Assembly (NCBI GenBank): GCA_040773965.1
Contig: JAXGVG010000025.1
Coordinates: forward strand, 1 to 16,821
DNA: 16,821 nt
Source: JAXGVG01 sp040773965
Lineage (GTDB): Bacteria > Pseudomonadota > Alphaproteobacteria > UBA9219
Reading direction: 5' to 3'
Shown here: piece by piece, positions 4,499 to 13,149 of the stretch
How positions within the stretch are numbered: position 1 is the stretch's first letter
Layout: each line of letters opens with the position of its first letter
Made by a program: the position numbers and the translations under genes
The notes under the pieces: model-generated
What the model saw: the letters and a program-made list of their open reading frames with translations, nothing else
The model's database searches: none
Told to the model about the DNA's origin: nothing

Positions 4499-7017
4499 AA
4501 CAGTTTCAGCAAGCCGCCCTGAAAGAGGTTGAAGCCTGGCTCAAGCTTCTGGCCGAATGGAAGGTCAAGGCGGACGCGAACCCGGACCTTGAAATCGACT
4601 TTCCGGCGCGGGCGTGGGCGAAGATGGATTTGCCCGTCCGCTATAACGGAAAGACGGACGGGCTTGGCCGCCCGCTCCCCAATTTCTGCCTTAAAATACC
4701 CACCGGCGGCGGCAAGACCCTTTTGGCGATCAAGACGATCGACCTGGCCAATTTGCATTATCGCCAATCCAAGACCGGCCTTGTCTTGTGGATCGTGCCG
4801 ACGACGCAGATTTACCAGCAAACGCTCAAAGCCCTGCGCAACAAGGACCATCCCTATCGCCAGCACCTTGACGTTATCACAGGCGACCGGGTTCGGATTT
4901 TGGAGCGCACGGACAGGTTTTCGCCGACGGACGCGGCCGAAAATCTTGTCGTGCTTTTTCTGATGCTGCCCGCCGCCAATCGGGAAAACAAGGAGACGCT
5001 GAAAATCTTTCAGGACAGCAGCGGGTTCGACTCGTTTTTCCCGTTCGAGGACGCGACGCGGGAACATGAGGCGTGGCTCGCCAAAATCCCGAACCTCGAT
5101 CATTTCGGGGAAAAGGACGAAATCCTCGAACGGCGGATCAAGACCTCGCTCGGCAACACGCTTCGCCTTTTGCAACCGCTTGTCATTCTTGACGAGGGCC
5201 ACAAAGCCTATAGCGAAAAGGCGCAGGCGACGCTGGCCGGTTTCAACCCCTGCCTTGTCCTTGAGCTGTCCGCCACGCCCAAGACCACCAGCAACAAGCT
5301 CGTTGTCGTAAGCGGACGCGCGCTTGAAAAAGAGGATATGCTCAAGCTCGACTTGCACATTCACAACGACGCTTCCCGGGATTGGCGGGATACGTTGCGG
5401 CACGCTATCCATAAACGAAACGAACTTGAAGAAACGGCGCGGCAATTTGAAGCGCAATCGGGCCGTTACATCCGCCCCATTCTTTTGATTCAGGTTGAGC
5501 GCACCGGCAAGGATGCGCGGGACGACAGCCGCCATACGCACGCCGAACAGATCAAACAGCACCTTATCGAAAAAGAAAAAGCGCGGCCCGAAGAAATCGC
5601 CATAAAGTCCAGCACGAGAGACGATTTGGAAGAAATAGACGACGACGACGGCTTGCTTTCCCGCGATTGCCAAATCCGCTACATCATAACCAAATACGCC
5701 CTGCAAGAGGGCTGGGATTGTCCGTTCGCCTACGTTCTCGCCATCCTTACAAACGCCGCCGCGCAAACGGCCCTGACGCAGCTTGTGGGCCGTATTTTGC
5801 GCCAGCCTCACGCCCGCAAAACGGGCATTTTGGCATTGGATGAAAGCTACGTTTACGCTTATCAGCAAAAACCGACCGATATGTTGAAAAGCATTCAGGA
5901 CGGCTTTGAAAAAGAAGGTCTTGGCGACCTGGCCGGACGCTTGGCCCTGGGCCGGGGGGACGAGCAGGACAAGCCGAGGCTTATCGAATCCCGCGTCAGG
6001 GAGAAATTCAAAAAAACGGCAAGCGCCAGTTTTCTGCCCGTTTTCGCCTGCCGCGAGGATAAAACAAACTGGCGGCCCGTCAGTTACATCATGGATATTG
6101 AGCGCAATATCCGGTGGTCCGACGTCGATTTGTCCGCCGTCCTTTCCCTGCCCCTTTCCGAACACAGGCCGACAGGGGAGTCTTTTGCCGTCGGTCTCGG
6201 GCGCGACGGGAAAAACCTTATCGATCAACATAACGTGCAAAGGCTTTCGGCTCCGCTGCCGGAAATCGATCCCTATTATTTCGCGCGCGTTCTTTCCGAC
6301 GATCTGATCCCCAATCCATGGATCGCAAACGAAGTCGCCGAGGCCATCCTCGACGGTCTTCAAAAAAAATTCGGCGGGGATATGGTGGCGGGCGCGTTCG
6401 TCTATATTGTCGAGCAGGCCAAGCGCCATCTTCAGGCGGAAAAAGACAGGCTGGCGAAAGCCGTCTTCGACGAAGCGCTGGAAAAAGACGGGATACGTTT
6501 CACCATTCTTGCCGAAAAGCCCCAAAACGCTCTTTTCAAACCCAAAAAGCTCAAGGACAAAAAACGGCTTACCAATCGGTTGGGAGAACCCCTGCAACTC
6601 TCCCTTTTCGACATTGAGATTGAAGATTCCTACAACGACCTGGAACGGGATGTTGCGTGGTTCCTGGAAGATCAAAATATCCTTTATTTCTGGTGGCGCA
6701 ACGTGCCGCCGGGCGGTTATCACCTGCAAGGCTGGAAGAAAAACCGCATTTTTCCCGACTTCGTCTTCGGGACCGAGTTTGACGGGCTTGACGGCTTCAA
6801 GACTTATGTCGTCGAGACAAAAGGCATTCACCTTAAAAACGAAGATACCGATTACAAAAAAGCCGTGTTCTCCATGGCCAACAAAAAGGCCAAAACAATG
6901 CGTCTGGAGACAAACGCGCTAGCCCAGGCCATCCGGCAGCGCACCATCAGCTATTCCGTCGTCCATAGCGACGAATGGCGGCAAGAGTTCATCCGGATGA
7001 TGCAAGACAATCCCTGA
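4489..7017 (+). CDS. type III restriction-like DEAD/DEAH helicase with C-terminal nuclease
   Basis: An 842-residue superfamily 2 helicase fused to a nuclease, as in Res subunits of type III restriction systems. Helicase motifs are Walker A PTGGGKT (71-77), DEGH (235-238), SATP (261-264), EGWDCP (407-412, typical of Res) and QLVGRILRQ (431-439). The C-terminus carries a PD-(D/E)xK nuclease pattern: Pro756-Asp757, then Glu776-x-Lys778 in VVETKG. All key residues are present, so the enzyme looks intact. No methyltransferase gene lies next to it: leuB is upstream and pip is convergent downstream. A solitary Res normally needs a Mod partner for site recognition, so the partner may have been lost, lie elsewhere, or the protein may belong to a Res-like defence family that acts alone. 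Confidence 0.85.
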   Translation: MELKQFQQAALKEVEAWLKLLAEWKVKADANPDLEIDFPARAWAKMDLPVRYNGKTDGLGRPLPNFCLKIPTGGGKTLLAIKTIDLANLHYRQSKTGLVLWIVPTTQIYQQTLKALRNKDHPYRQHLDVITGDRVRILERTDRFSPTDAAENLVVLFLMLPAANRENKETLKIFQDSSGFDSFFPFEDATREHEAWLAKIPNLDHFGEKDEILERRIKTSLGNTLRLLQPLVILDEGHKAYSEKAQATLAGFNPCLVLELSATPKTTSNKLVVVSGRALEKEDMLKLDLHIHNDASRDWRDTLRHAIHKRNELEETARQFEAQSGRYIRPILLIQVERTGKDARDDSRHTHAEQIKQHLIEKEKARPEEIAIKSSTRDDLEEIDDDDGLLSRDCQIRYIITKYALQEGWDCPFAYVLAILTNAAAQTALTQLVGRILRQPHARKTGILALDESYVYAYQQKPTDMLKSIQDGFEKEGLGDLAGRLALGRGDEQDKPRLIESRVREKFKKTASASFLPVFACREDKTNWRPVSYIMDIERNIRWSDVDLSAVLSLPLSEHRPTGESFAVGLGRDGKNLIDQHNVQRLSAPLPEIDPYYFARVLSDDLIPNPWIANEVAEAILDGLQKKFGGDMVAGAFVYIVEQAKRHLQAEKDRLAKAVFDEALEKDGIRFTILAEKPQNALFKPKKLKDKKRLTNRLGEPLQLSLFDIEIEDSYNDLERDVAWFLEDQNILYFWWRNVPPGGYHLQGWKKNRIFPDFVFGTEFDGLDGFKTYVVETKGIHLKNEDTDYKKAVFSMANKKAKTMRLETNALAQAIRQRTISYSVVHSDEWRQEFIRMMQDNP

Positions 7018-7034
7018 TTTCCGGTTTCCGGTTC

Positions 7035-7985
7035 CTATTTTATCGATTTAAACTTCTCCGTCACCTCGATGAGGGCGTCGCGGATGCCGGGTTCCGTGGC
7101 GGAATGGCCGGCGTTGGAAACGATATGGTATTCGGCTTCCGGCCAGTGACGGTGGAGTTCGTCCGCCGTAACGATAGGCGCGAGCATGTCATAGCGTCCC
7201 TGCACGATCGCGCCGGGGATGCGGCGGATAAGATAGACATTGTCCAGAAGTTTATTGTCGGGTTTGAAGAGATTGTTCTTGAAATAATGCGCTTCCAGAA
7301 CGGGCATGGCCGCGCGCAGGTCGTTTTCTCGAACGGGTTGCTCCTTGTCTTTGGCTGGCAGGAGCGTCGAGCACGACGTTTCATAGTGCAGCCAGAGCCG
7401 GATCGCTTCGCGCCGGAGCGCGTCGTCGGGACCTTCGAAAATGCGCGCGTAGGCGCCGAGGAGGTCGTTGCGGTGCTCCGGCGCGATAAAGCCCGAAAAC
7501 TGGGACCAAATTTCGGGAAAGACGTTGCGCAAGCCGTACAGAAACCAGTCAATTTCGTGTTTGCGCATCAGAAAAACGCCGCGCAAGACAAGGCTTAAAC
7601 ATCTGTCCGGATGTTTCTGGGCGTACGCGAGGGCCAGCGTGCTGCCCCACGAGCCGCCGAAGACGTGCCACCGCTCCACCTTGCGCGTGTGTCGAAGCGT
7701 TTCGATGTCCGCGACAAGAAGATCGGTCGTGTTGCGCTGCGTTTCGTAAAGCGGCGTGGAACGTCCCGCGCCGCGCTGGTCGAAGAGGATGATGCGCCAG
7801 GCTTCGGGATCGAAAAACCGGCGCATGAGGGGTGACGCGCCCGCGCCGGGGCCTCCGTGCAGGAAAACCACGGGCACGCCTTTCGGGTTGCCGCATTCTT
7901 CCCAGTAAAGGGTGTGAATATCGTCAACGCGTAACATGCCCTTCAAATAGGGCTCAAGCGGCGGAAAAAGCTCACGCAAGGCCAT
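7035..7985 (-). CDS. pip: proline iminopeptidase (prolyl aminopeptidase, S33 family)
   Basis: A cytoplasmic alpha/beta-hydrolase that removes N-terminal proline from peptides. The 316-residue protein has family length. It shows the oxyanion-hole motif HGGPG (43-47), the nucleophile elbow GGSWGS (Ser112), Asp266 in GRYD and His294 in AGHS, so the catalytic triad is complete. I chose the ATG at 7985 (MALRELFPPLEPY), which matches the family N-terminus and has GGGTGG just upstream. The open frame continues further upstream but would run into the preceding gene. It lies 29 bases after the glutamate dehydrogenase stop on the same strand and probably shares its transcript. It converges on the restriction gene with a 17-base gap. 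Confidence 0.93.
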   Translation of the reverse strand: MALRELFPPLEPYLKGMLRVDDIHTLYWEECGNPKGVPVVFLHGGPGAGASPLMRRFFDPEAWRIILFDQRGAGRSTPLYETQRNTTDLLVADIETLRHTRKVERWHVFGGSWGSTLALAYAQKHPDRCLSLVLRGVFLMRKHEIDWFLYGLRNVFPEIWSQFSGFIAPEHRNDLLGAYARIFEGPDDALRREAIRLWLHYETSCSTLLPAKDKEQPVRENDLRAAMPVLEAHYFKNNLFKPDNKLLDNVYLIRRIPGAIVQGRYDMLAPIVTADELHRHWPEAEYHIVSNAGHSATEPGIRDALIEVTEKFKSIK

Positions 7986-8014
7986 AAGCCACCCGTTCGG
8001 CGTCGGAAAGTGAG

Positions 8015-9175
8015 CTATTTCACTAGCGCGCCAAGCTGCCGGATGGCAAGGGTTAGTATGGCCAAATCGAGGGCGCCGGCGGCCCGAATCTCCTCGATGC
8101 GGGCGTCGCAGGACTCGAGACGTGCCGCCTCTTTTGTATACCACAGGGAAAGAAGATCGGCGGCTTGGGCGGTTTTGCCCTGTTTCGCCGGGGCCAGGCC
8201 GATGACTTTCGCCGTCAATAAACGTTGGATGGCAAGCAAATCGTCGAGCAGAAGGTTCACCGCGTCGCGTTGATGCGGCGTATCGGGGCCAGCCATGGAT
8301 TCGGCGCGTTCGCGTATCATGTTGAGTCCCATTCTGTCGCCGAGCTTGAAGAAGACGGCGGCGGCCTGTTCGATGGCGCAGCCGGATTTGGCGGCCAGTT
8401 TGGCGAGCTCCGGCGCCACCGACAGGTAAGGCATGACGGCCATGCGAAAGGCCAGGGACTTCGGCACGCCGCGATCGATGAGATCCTTTTCGGTCTTCCG
8501 GTGGTTGAGACCCATTTCCGGCGGCGCCTTGTCGAGCCATGCGGTCAAGCGCTCGACCGCTTCGCGATAGCGTTCGATGTACGGAGACAGTTTCGCCGGA
8601 ATTTCATCTTCTGTCAGGAACCATGGCACGACGAATTCCATCATCCGGTTGACCGCGAGATGCATGGCAATCTGGGTGGCGGCGGGCACGCGGTTGTCGA
8701 GGCTTTCGATGTCTTTCCAGAGGTTGTGCAGATCGTAGGCCGCGCGGACAAGATGATAGACGCGCGCGATGCCGACGACGTCTTTGCCCGTTCGTTCGGA
8801 AACCGTGAAAACGAAATGCCCGCCGACGCGGTTGACGATGCTGTTGGCAAGGCGCGTGGCGACGATTTCGCGGCGCAGCTGGTGCTTGCCGATCGCGTCC
8901 GGGTATTTTTCCCGCAGAAGTTCCGGGAAATAATACAGCAGGTCCTTGTGCAGGAAGGGATCGTCCGGCAGGTCCGAGGCCATCAATTGCTCGTACAGCC
9001 ATATTTTTGCGTAAGCCATGAGAACGGAAAGCTCGGGCCGAGTCAGGCCCTTGCCAAGACGGCGGCGCTCGGCGATGTCGGTTTCGCCTGGCAGAAACTC
9101 GACCGCGCGGTTTAAAAGGCCGCTTTTTTCGAGCAGACGGATGCTTTGCGCATGGAGGGGCAAAAGCTCCGATGC
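8015..9175 (-). pseudogene. gdhB: NAD-glutamate dehydrogenase, C-terminal 386 residues after the internal stop
   Basis: This continues the same frame after the TAG and carries conserved C-terminal family sequence, such as GLTRPELSVLMAYAKIWLYE and ASDLPDDP, followed by a helical tail ending LGALVK and TAG (8015-8017). Independent translation would need a non-ATG start, for example TTG 9163, with no clear ribosome binding site, so I treat it as the disconnected 3' half of one gene. No other stop or frameshift interrupts it, so the damage is recent, a sequencing error, or suppressed. Confidence 0.85.
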
Positions 9176-9178
9176 CTA
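9176..9178 (-). other. in-frame amber stop inside glutamate dehydrogenase
   Basis: Codons on the minus strand around the site read GAA TCG TAG GCA TCG. The flanks (QTQALSIAES before, ASELLPLHAQSI after) join into normal family sequence. A single C-to-T change from CAG is the simplest origin. TAG is also the ordinary terminator of pip, of this gene itself and of the genes ending at 1157 and 14653, so a genome-wide reassignment of TAG is unlikely. Confidence 0.9.
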
Positions 9179-12100
9179 CGATTCAGCGATGGAAAGCGCC
9201 TGCGTCTGGCGGTAGTTGTCTTTCAGGACAAGCCCGGCCACGTCGTCCGTCATGCTCGCGAGCATTTTGTTCCGGGCCGTCAGGGAAAGATCGCCGCCGG
9301 TCACGATTTTCCGCAACAGTATCTTGATGTTGACCTCATGGTCCGAGCAATCGACGCCCGCCGAGTTGTCGATGGCGTCCGTGTTCAGGCGTCCGCCCTT
9401 TAGCGCGTATTCGATCCGTCCCCGCTGGGTCATGCCGAGGTTGGCCCCTTCGCAAACGACATGGGCCTGCAGTTCGCCGCCGTCCACGCGAAGCAGGTTG
9501 TTGGCCCGGTCTCCCACAGTGTCGTGCGTTTCGTCCGAGGCTTTGACATAGGTGCCGATGCCGCCGAAATAGAGAAGGTCGACTTTAGCGCGCAACAGGA
9601 CCTGTATCAGATCGGAGGGCGGGATCGTGTCCGCCGCGATGCCGAAAGCTTTTTTTATTTCCGGCGTCAGTTTGACGGTCTTTTCCGTTCGGGCGAAAAC
9701 GGCGCCGCCTTTGGATATTTTTTTGGGATCGTAATCGGCCCAGCTGCTGCGCGGCAATTTGAACAGGCGTTCCCGTTCCGCAAAGCTCGTGGCGGCGTCG
9801 GGATCGGGGTCGCAGAAGATATGGCGATGGTCGAAGGCTCCCAGAAGCCGGATATGCTTCGACAAGAGCATGCCGTTTCCGAAAACGTCGCCCGACATGT
9901 CGCCCACGCCCACGCACGTGAAATCCGTTGTTTGGATGTCCTTGCCGAGTTCGCGGAAGTGGCGCTTGACGGCCTCCCACGCGCCACGGGCCGTAATGCC
10001 CATCTCCTTGTGGTCGTAACCGGCCGAACCGCCCGAGGCAAAGGCGTCGTCCAGCCAGAAACCGTATTCCTGGGAGACTTCGTTGGCGATGTCGGAGAAT
10101 TTTGCCGTTCCCTTGTCGGCGGCTACGACGAGATAGGGATCGTCGCCGTCGTGCCGGACGACGCGCTCCGGCGGAACAATGCGGCCATTGATCCGGTTGT
10201 CAGTGATGTCGAGCAGGCCGCGGATGAGAATCCGGTAGCAAGCCACGCCTTCGGTTCGCAAATCGCCGGAGTCCTCCGGCGGGCGCTTGACGATAAAGCC
10301 GCCCTTGGATCCCACCGGCACGATAACGATATTTTTCACCATCTGGGCCTTCATCAGGCCGAGAATCTCGTTACGGAAGTCGTCGCGACGGTCGGACCAG
10401 CGAATGCCGCCCCGGGCGACCTTGCCCCCGCGCAGGTGAATGGCTTCCACGCGCGGGCTATAGACGAATACCTCGACCAGAGGCTTGGGCAGGGGCATGA
10501 ATTCGATCTTGCGGCTGTCGTACTTGATCGACAGGTAGGACTTGGGTCCGCCATCCTTTGCGGGCTGGAAATAGTTCGTGCGCAGGACCGATTCAATCAG
10601 GTTCAGATAGCGGCGGAGGATGCGGTCTTCCTCCAGGGCCTTGACGTCCGCCAAAGCCGCGTGGATTTTTTGTCTCAGTCTTGCGGCCAGTCTGGCGCGG
10701 TCTTCCCCGATGCCGGGATCGTTATTGGTCACGAACAGTCGCGCAAGATAATAGGCCGTTTTCGGATGCGCCAGAAGGGTCGAGGCCATCATGTCGAGGT
10801 CGTAGGGAATGCGAAGCTGGCGCAAATAACGGCCCATGGCGCGCAAAATCACGATTTCACGCCATTCAAGCCCTGCGTAGAGAGTCAGGCCGTTGAACAG
10901 ATCGTTTTCGACGTCTTTTGAACAGACCTTGGCGAAGGCTTCTTCGAACGAAGGTTTAAGCGTTGCGAAATCGACCGGCGACGGGCGCGCCGGGCGGCAA
11001 ACGAATTCATGGATGAAGACTTTCAGCCCGCTGTTGCCCGGCGCGACTTCGTGCGGGCCGCTCATGTAGCGGGCCCTGAGGCCCATGTTTTCGATAAGCG
11101 GAAGGACGTCGGAGAGAAGGAGCGGAAAGCCGGGCTGGAAGAGCTTGAGGTGGAATAGATCGTCGTTTTTGGTCGCGAAAAGATCGACGACGAGCCGTTC
11201 GCTTTCCGTGACCCGCTCGAGCGCATGAATGTCGCGCGTGGCCGCTGCCGCCGAGGTGACGTCGCAGTAGCCGGGCGGAAAAGCTGCGCCGTACAGGCGC
11301 ATAATCTGGAGTGAGCGGGCTTCGTCGTAATGGCGCAAGAGGCTGTCGTGAAGCCGGTCCTGCCACGTGCGGCACAATTCGCGGATGGACGATTCAAGTT
11401 GTTCGCGGTCCGGCTGGCGCGACGCCGGGCCCGTGGTGATGGTGAAGATCACGCGCGCAAGCCGGCTGCTGTCGATGCGGACGTTGAGTTCGGACGTGCA
11501 TCCGGCAAAGGCGTTTTCGAGAAGCTGTTGTATCCTGATGCGCAGTTCGGAGTCGTAACGTTCGCGCGGCACGAACAGAAGGCACGTCACGAAACGGTTG
11601 AAGATGTCCTTGCGCACGAAAAGGCCTATGCCCGCCCGCTCCTGAAGCTTGAGGATGGCCAGGCTGTTTTCGAAAAGCTCGTCCGGATCGATCTGGAACA
11701 GCTCGTCGCGCGGGTAGGTATCCAGAATGTTGAGAAGAGCGCGTCCGTTGTGCCCCGCCGGGTCGAAACGGGCGCGATTTATCACCTGCATGACCTTGTG
11801 GCGCAGAAGCGGCACGTAGCGCACGCTTTGCGTATAGGCCGTGGACGTGAAAAGCCCGGCGAACAGATGTTCGCCGGCGATCCGGCCCTCGTCGTCGAAG
11901 CGCTGAACGACGATCGTGTCCATCGGAACGGCGCGGTGTACGCGGCTTCGTTCGTTGGCCTTGACGATGATGATCAAATGACGCTGCTGGACGTGGCGCT
12001 GGACATCGGGAGGCAGGGTGGGGCGGTCGCGCAAGTCGCCGAAAACGCGGGCTTCGTAACGGCGCAGAATGCCGAGGCCGCTGGACTCTTGCGCTTTCCA

Positions 12101-12817
12101 CTGCAGGCGCTTGTCTTTCCGGACGATGTCGAGATAGCGGTAGCCGAGCAGGGTGAAGTTTTTCCGGCCTAGCCATTCAAGGAAACTTTTAGTTTCCGTC
12201 ACGTCCTCAAGGGTGACGCGCGATCCTTTGGGCGCCTTGATCCCGGCGGCGGCTTCGGCCATCCGCGCGAACATTTTCTCCTTGTCCTCGACGGCGGCTT
12301 TGACATTGTCCAGAATGAAATGAAGCTCTTTGGCAATATCGTCGAGCTGTTGGGGATCGAGGCACAGGTCGAACTGAAGATGCATGAAGGATTCGGCGTC
12401 GGCCTTTTCGCCCTTCAAATCGATCAGCCTGCCTTTATCGTCGCGCCGCACGCGCAGAACCGGATGGAGCGAAAGATGGATGGCGTAGCCGCGCCGGTGC
12501 AGCTCGCCCGTGACGGAATCCACCAGAAACGGCATGTCGTCGGCAATGATTTCCAGAACCGTTCGATGCGACATCCAGCCGTCTTTTTCACGCGACGGGT
12601 TCACAAGGCGCAGGCTTATCGCGCCGCGCGGCCGAACCTGCGCGAACCGCCAGAACGACGAGACAAGACCCTTTTGCGCTTCGGGCGGCAAGGCGGACGG
12701 ATCATCCGGCAGGAGGCCGGTGAGAAAGGATTCGGCGAAGGCGGCGGGGGGAGACGTTGCGGAGGGTTTTTTTGCAGAGGAGAGTTTGGTTTTTTCCGTG
12801 GCGCCGTTGCGTCCCAT
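9176..12817 (-). CDS. gdhB: NAD-specific glutamate dehydrogenase, N-terminal and catalytic part, cut by TAG
   Basis: The large (about 1600-residue) NAD-dependent glutamate dehydrogenase oxidises glutamate to 2-oxoglutarate and ammonia. This frame gives 1213 residues. It covers the regulatory N-terminus (HRTVLEIIADDMPFLVDSVT near the start) and the catalytic core, including RGGIRWSDR near residue 805, the active-site lysine region VPVGSKGGF (Lys838) and the nucleotide-binding GVGDMSGDVFGNG near 970. ATG 12817 has GGGAG upstream; an earlier in-frame start at 12850 would add 11 residues. An in-frame TAG at 9176-9178 ends translation at codon 1214. The same frame then continues with family sequence to 8015, and the combined length of 1600 codons equals the family's. 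The truncated protein lacks about 386 C-terminal residues and is probably non-functional unless the stop is an error or read through. Confidence 0.9.
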   Translation of the reverse strand: MGRNGATEKTKLSSAKKPSATSPPAAFAESFLTGLLPDDPSALPPEAQKGLVSSFWRFAQVRPRGAISLRLVNPSREKDGWMSHRTVLEIIADDMPFLVDSVTGELHRRGYAIHLSLHPVLRVRRDDKGRLIDLKGEKADAESFMHLQFDLCLDPQQLDDIAKELHFILDNVKAAVEDKEKMFARMAEAAAGIKAPKGSRVTLEDVTETKSFLEWLGRKNFTLLGYRYLDIVRKDKRLQWKAQESSGLGILRRYEARVFGDLRDRPTLPPDVQRHVQQRHLIIIVKANERSRVHRAVPMDTIVVQRFDDEGRIAGEHLFAGLFTSTAYTQSVRYVPLLRHKVMQVINRARFDPAGHNGRALLNILDTYPRDELFQIDPDELFENSLAILKLQERAGIGLFVRKDIFNRFVTCLLFVPRERYDSELRIRIQQLLENAFAGCTSELNVRIDSSRLARVIFTITTGPASRQPDREQLESSIRELCRTWQDRLHDSLLRHYDEARSLQIMRLYGAAFPPGYCDVTSAAAATRDIHALERVTESERLVVDLFATKNDDLFHLKLFQPGFPLLLSDVLPLIENMGLRARYMSGPHEVAPGNSGLKVFIHEFVCRPARPSPVDFATLKPSFEEAFAKVCSKDVENDLFNGLTLYAGLEWREIVILRAMGRYLRQLRIPYDLDMMASTLLAHPKTAYYLARLFVTNNDPGIGEDRARLAARLRQKIHAALADVKALEEDRILRRYLNLIESVLRTNYFQPAKDGGPKSYLSIKYDSRKIEFMPLPKPLVEVFVYSPRVEAIHLRGGKVARGGIRWSDRRDDFRNEILGLMKAQMVKNIVIVPVGSKGGFIVKRPPEDSGDLRTEGVACYRILIRGLLDITDNRINGRIVPPERVVRHDGDDPYLVVAADKGTAKFSDIANEVSQEYGFWLDDAFASGGSAGYDHKEMGITARGAWEAVKRHFRELGKDIQTTDFTCVGVGDMSGDVFGNGMLLSKHIRLLGAFDHRHIFCDPDPDAATSFAERERLFKLPRSSWADYDPKKISKGGAVFARTEKTVKLTPEIKKAFGIAADTIPPSDLIQVLLRAKVDLLYFGGIGTYVKASDETHDTVGDRANNLLRVDGGELQAHVVCEGANLGMTQRGRIEYALKGGRLNTDAIDNSAGVDCSDHEVNIKILLRKIVTGGDLSLTARNKMLASMTDDVAGLVLKDNYRQTQALSIAES

Positions 12818-12887
12818 TATGAATGCTCCCTGAAAAAGGGTGGATTGCACGTAAGCGATAGGCGTATAATTATCTTAATGAGGGCGG

Positions 12888-12916
12888 ACCCTAATAGCAT
12901 CGAGGGGGGCGGTCAA
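12888..12916 (-). promoter_or_regulatory. possible promoter of the glutamate dehydrogenase-pip operon
   Basis: On the minus strand, TTGACC (12911-12916) is followed after 17 bases by TAGGGT (12888-12893), about 70 bases before ATG 12817. The -35 box is good and the -10 box is weak. An AT-rich stretch (12865-12875) closer to the gene is an alternative -10 region. Confidence 0.3.
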
Positions 12917-12948
12917 TAAGGCGGTTTCGCGGGTGCGAAAGCGTTCTT

Positions 12949-12977
12949 TTGACTGGCAAAACCATGTAAATTATGAA
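12949..12977 (+). promoter_or_regulatory. promoter of tRNA-Arg
   Basis: TTGACT (12949-12954) and TATGAA (12972-12977) are separated by 17 bases, the optimal sigma-70 spacing. The predicted start lies about 37 bases before the tRNA 5' end, leaving a short leader. Confidence 0.5.
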
Positions 12978-13020
12978 AGAAACCAATCGTTAGGACCCTT
13001 CAGGCATAATATTCGGTCTC

Positions 13021-13097
13021 GCGCCCTTAGCTCAGCAGGATAGAGCAGCTGCCTTCTAAGCAGCAGGTCAGAAGTTCGAATCTTCTAGGGCGCGCCA
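13021..13097 (+). tRNA. tRNA-Arg (anticodon TCT)
   Basis: A full 77-base cloverleaf. The acceptor stem GCGCCCT pairs with AGGGCGC, the D arm is GCTC/GAGC, the anticodon stem GCTGC/GCAGC holds loop CTTCTAA (anticodon TCT at 13055-13057), and the T arm AGAAG/CTTCT encloses TTCGAAT. The discriminator is G and CCA is encoded (13095-13097). It reads AGA (and probably AGG) codons. No repeat of its 3' end was seen elsewhere in the window, so there is no sign of an integrated element here. Confidence 0.97.
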
Positions 13098-13120
13098 ACC
13101 TGCTTCGCTCCAGGCAGCTA

Positions 13121-13138
13121 CGCAGGGCAAGCCCTGCG
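13121..13138. repeat. perfect GC-rich inverted repeat between convergent genes
   Basis: CGCAGGGC and GCCCTGCG are perfect reverse complements separated by AA. The element sits in the 52-base gap between the tRNA (plus strand) and the DUF4956 gene end (minus strand). It may help terminate transcription from both sides, but there is no U-tract and the loop is very tight, so it could equally be a short palindromic repeat. Confidence 0.4.
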
Positions 13139-13149
13139 CCGCAAATCCG

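Noticed and set aside
4450..6831. 793-codon open frame antisense to the restriction gene
   Set aside because: The plus-strand frame has complete helicase and nuclease motifs. The antisense frame has no recognisable motif and is a by-product of GC-rich codon use.
7986..8540. Upstream extension of the pip frame (501 residues in total)
   Set aside because: The extension overlaps the glutamate dehydrogenase 3' part in another frame and shows no pip homology. The ATG at 7985 matches the family start.
9176..9178. TAG recoded to an amino acid genome-wide
   Set aside because: TAG closes pip, glutamate dehydrogenase itself, the CotH-like gene and the 612-1157 gene at sensible ends, so it functions as a normal stop.
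9461..10921. 486-codon plus-strand open frame, and similar ones at 8225-9115 and 11330-12172
   Set aside because: They are shadows of the glutamate dehydrogenase gene on the minus strand, which is strongly supported by family motifs.
13021..13138. tRNA-Arg as an integration site of a genomic island
   Set aside because: No integrase gene and no second copy of the tRNA 3' end are visible in the window.
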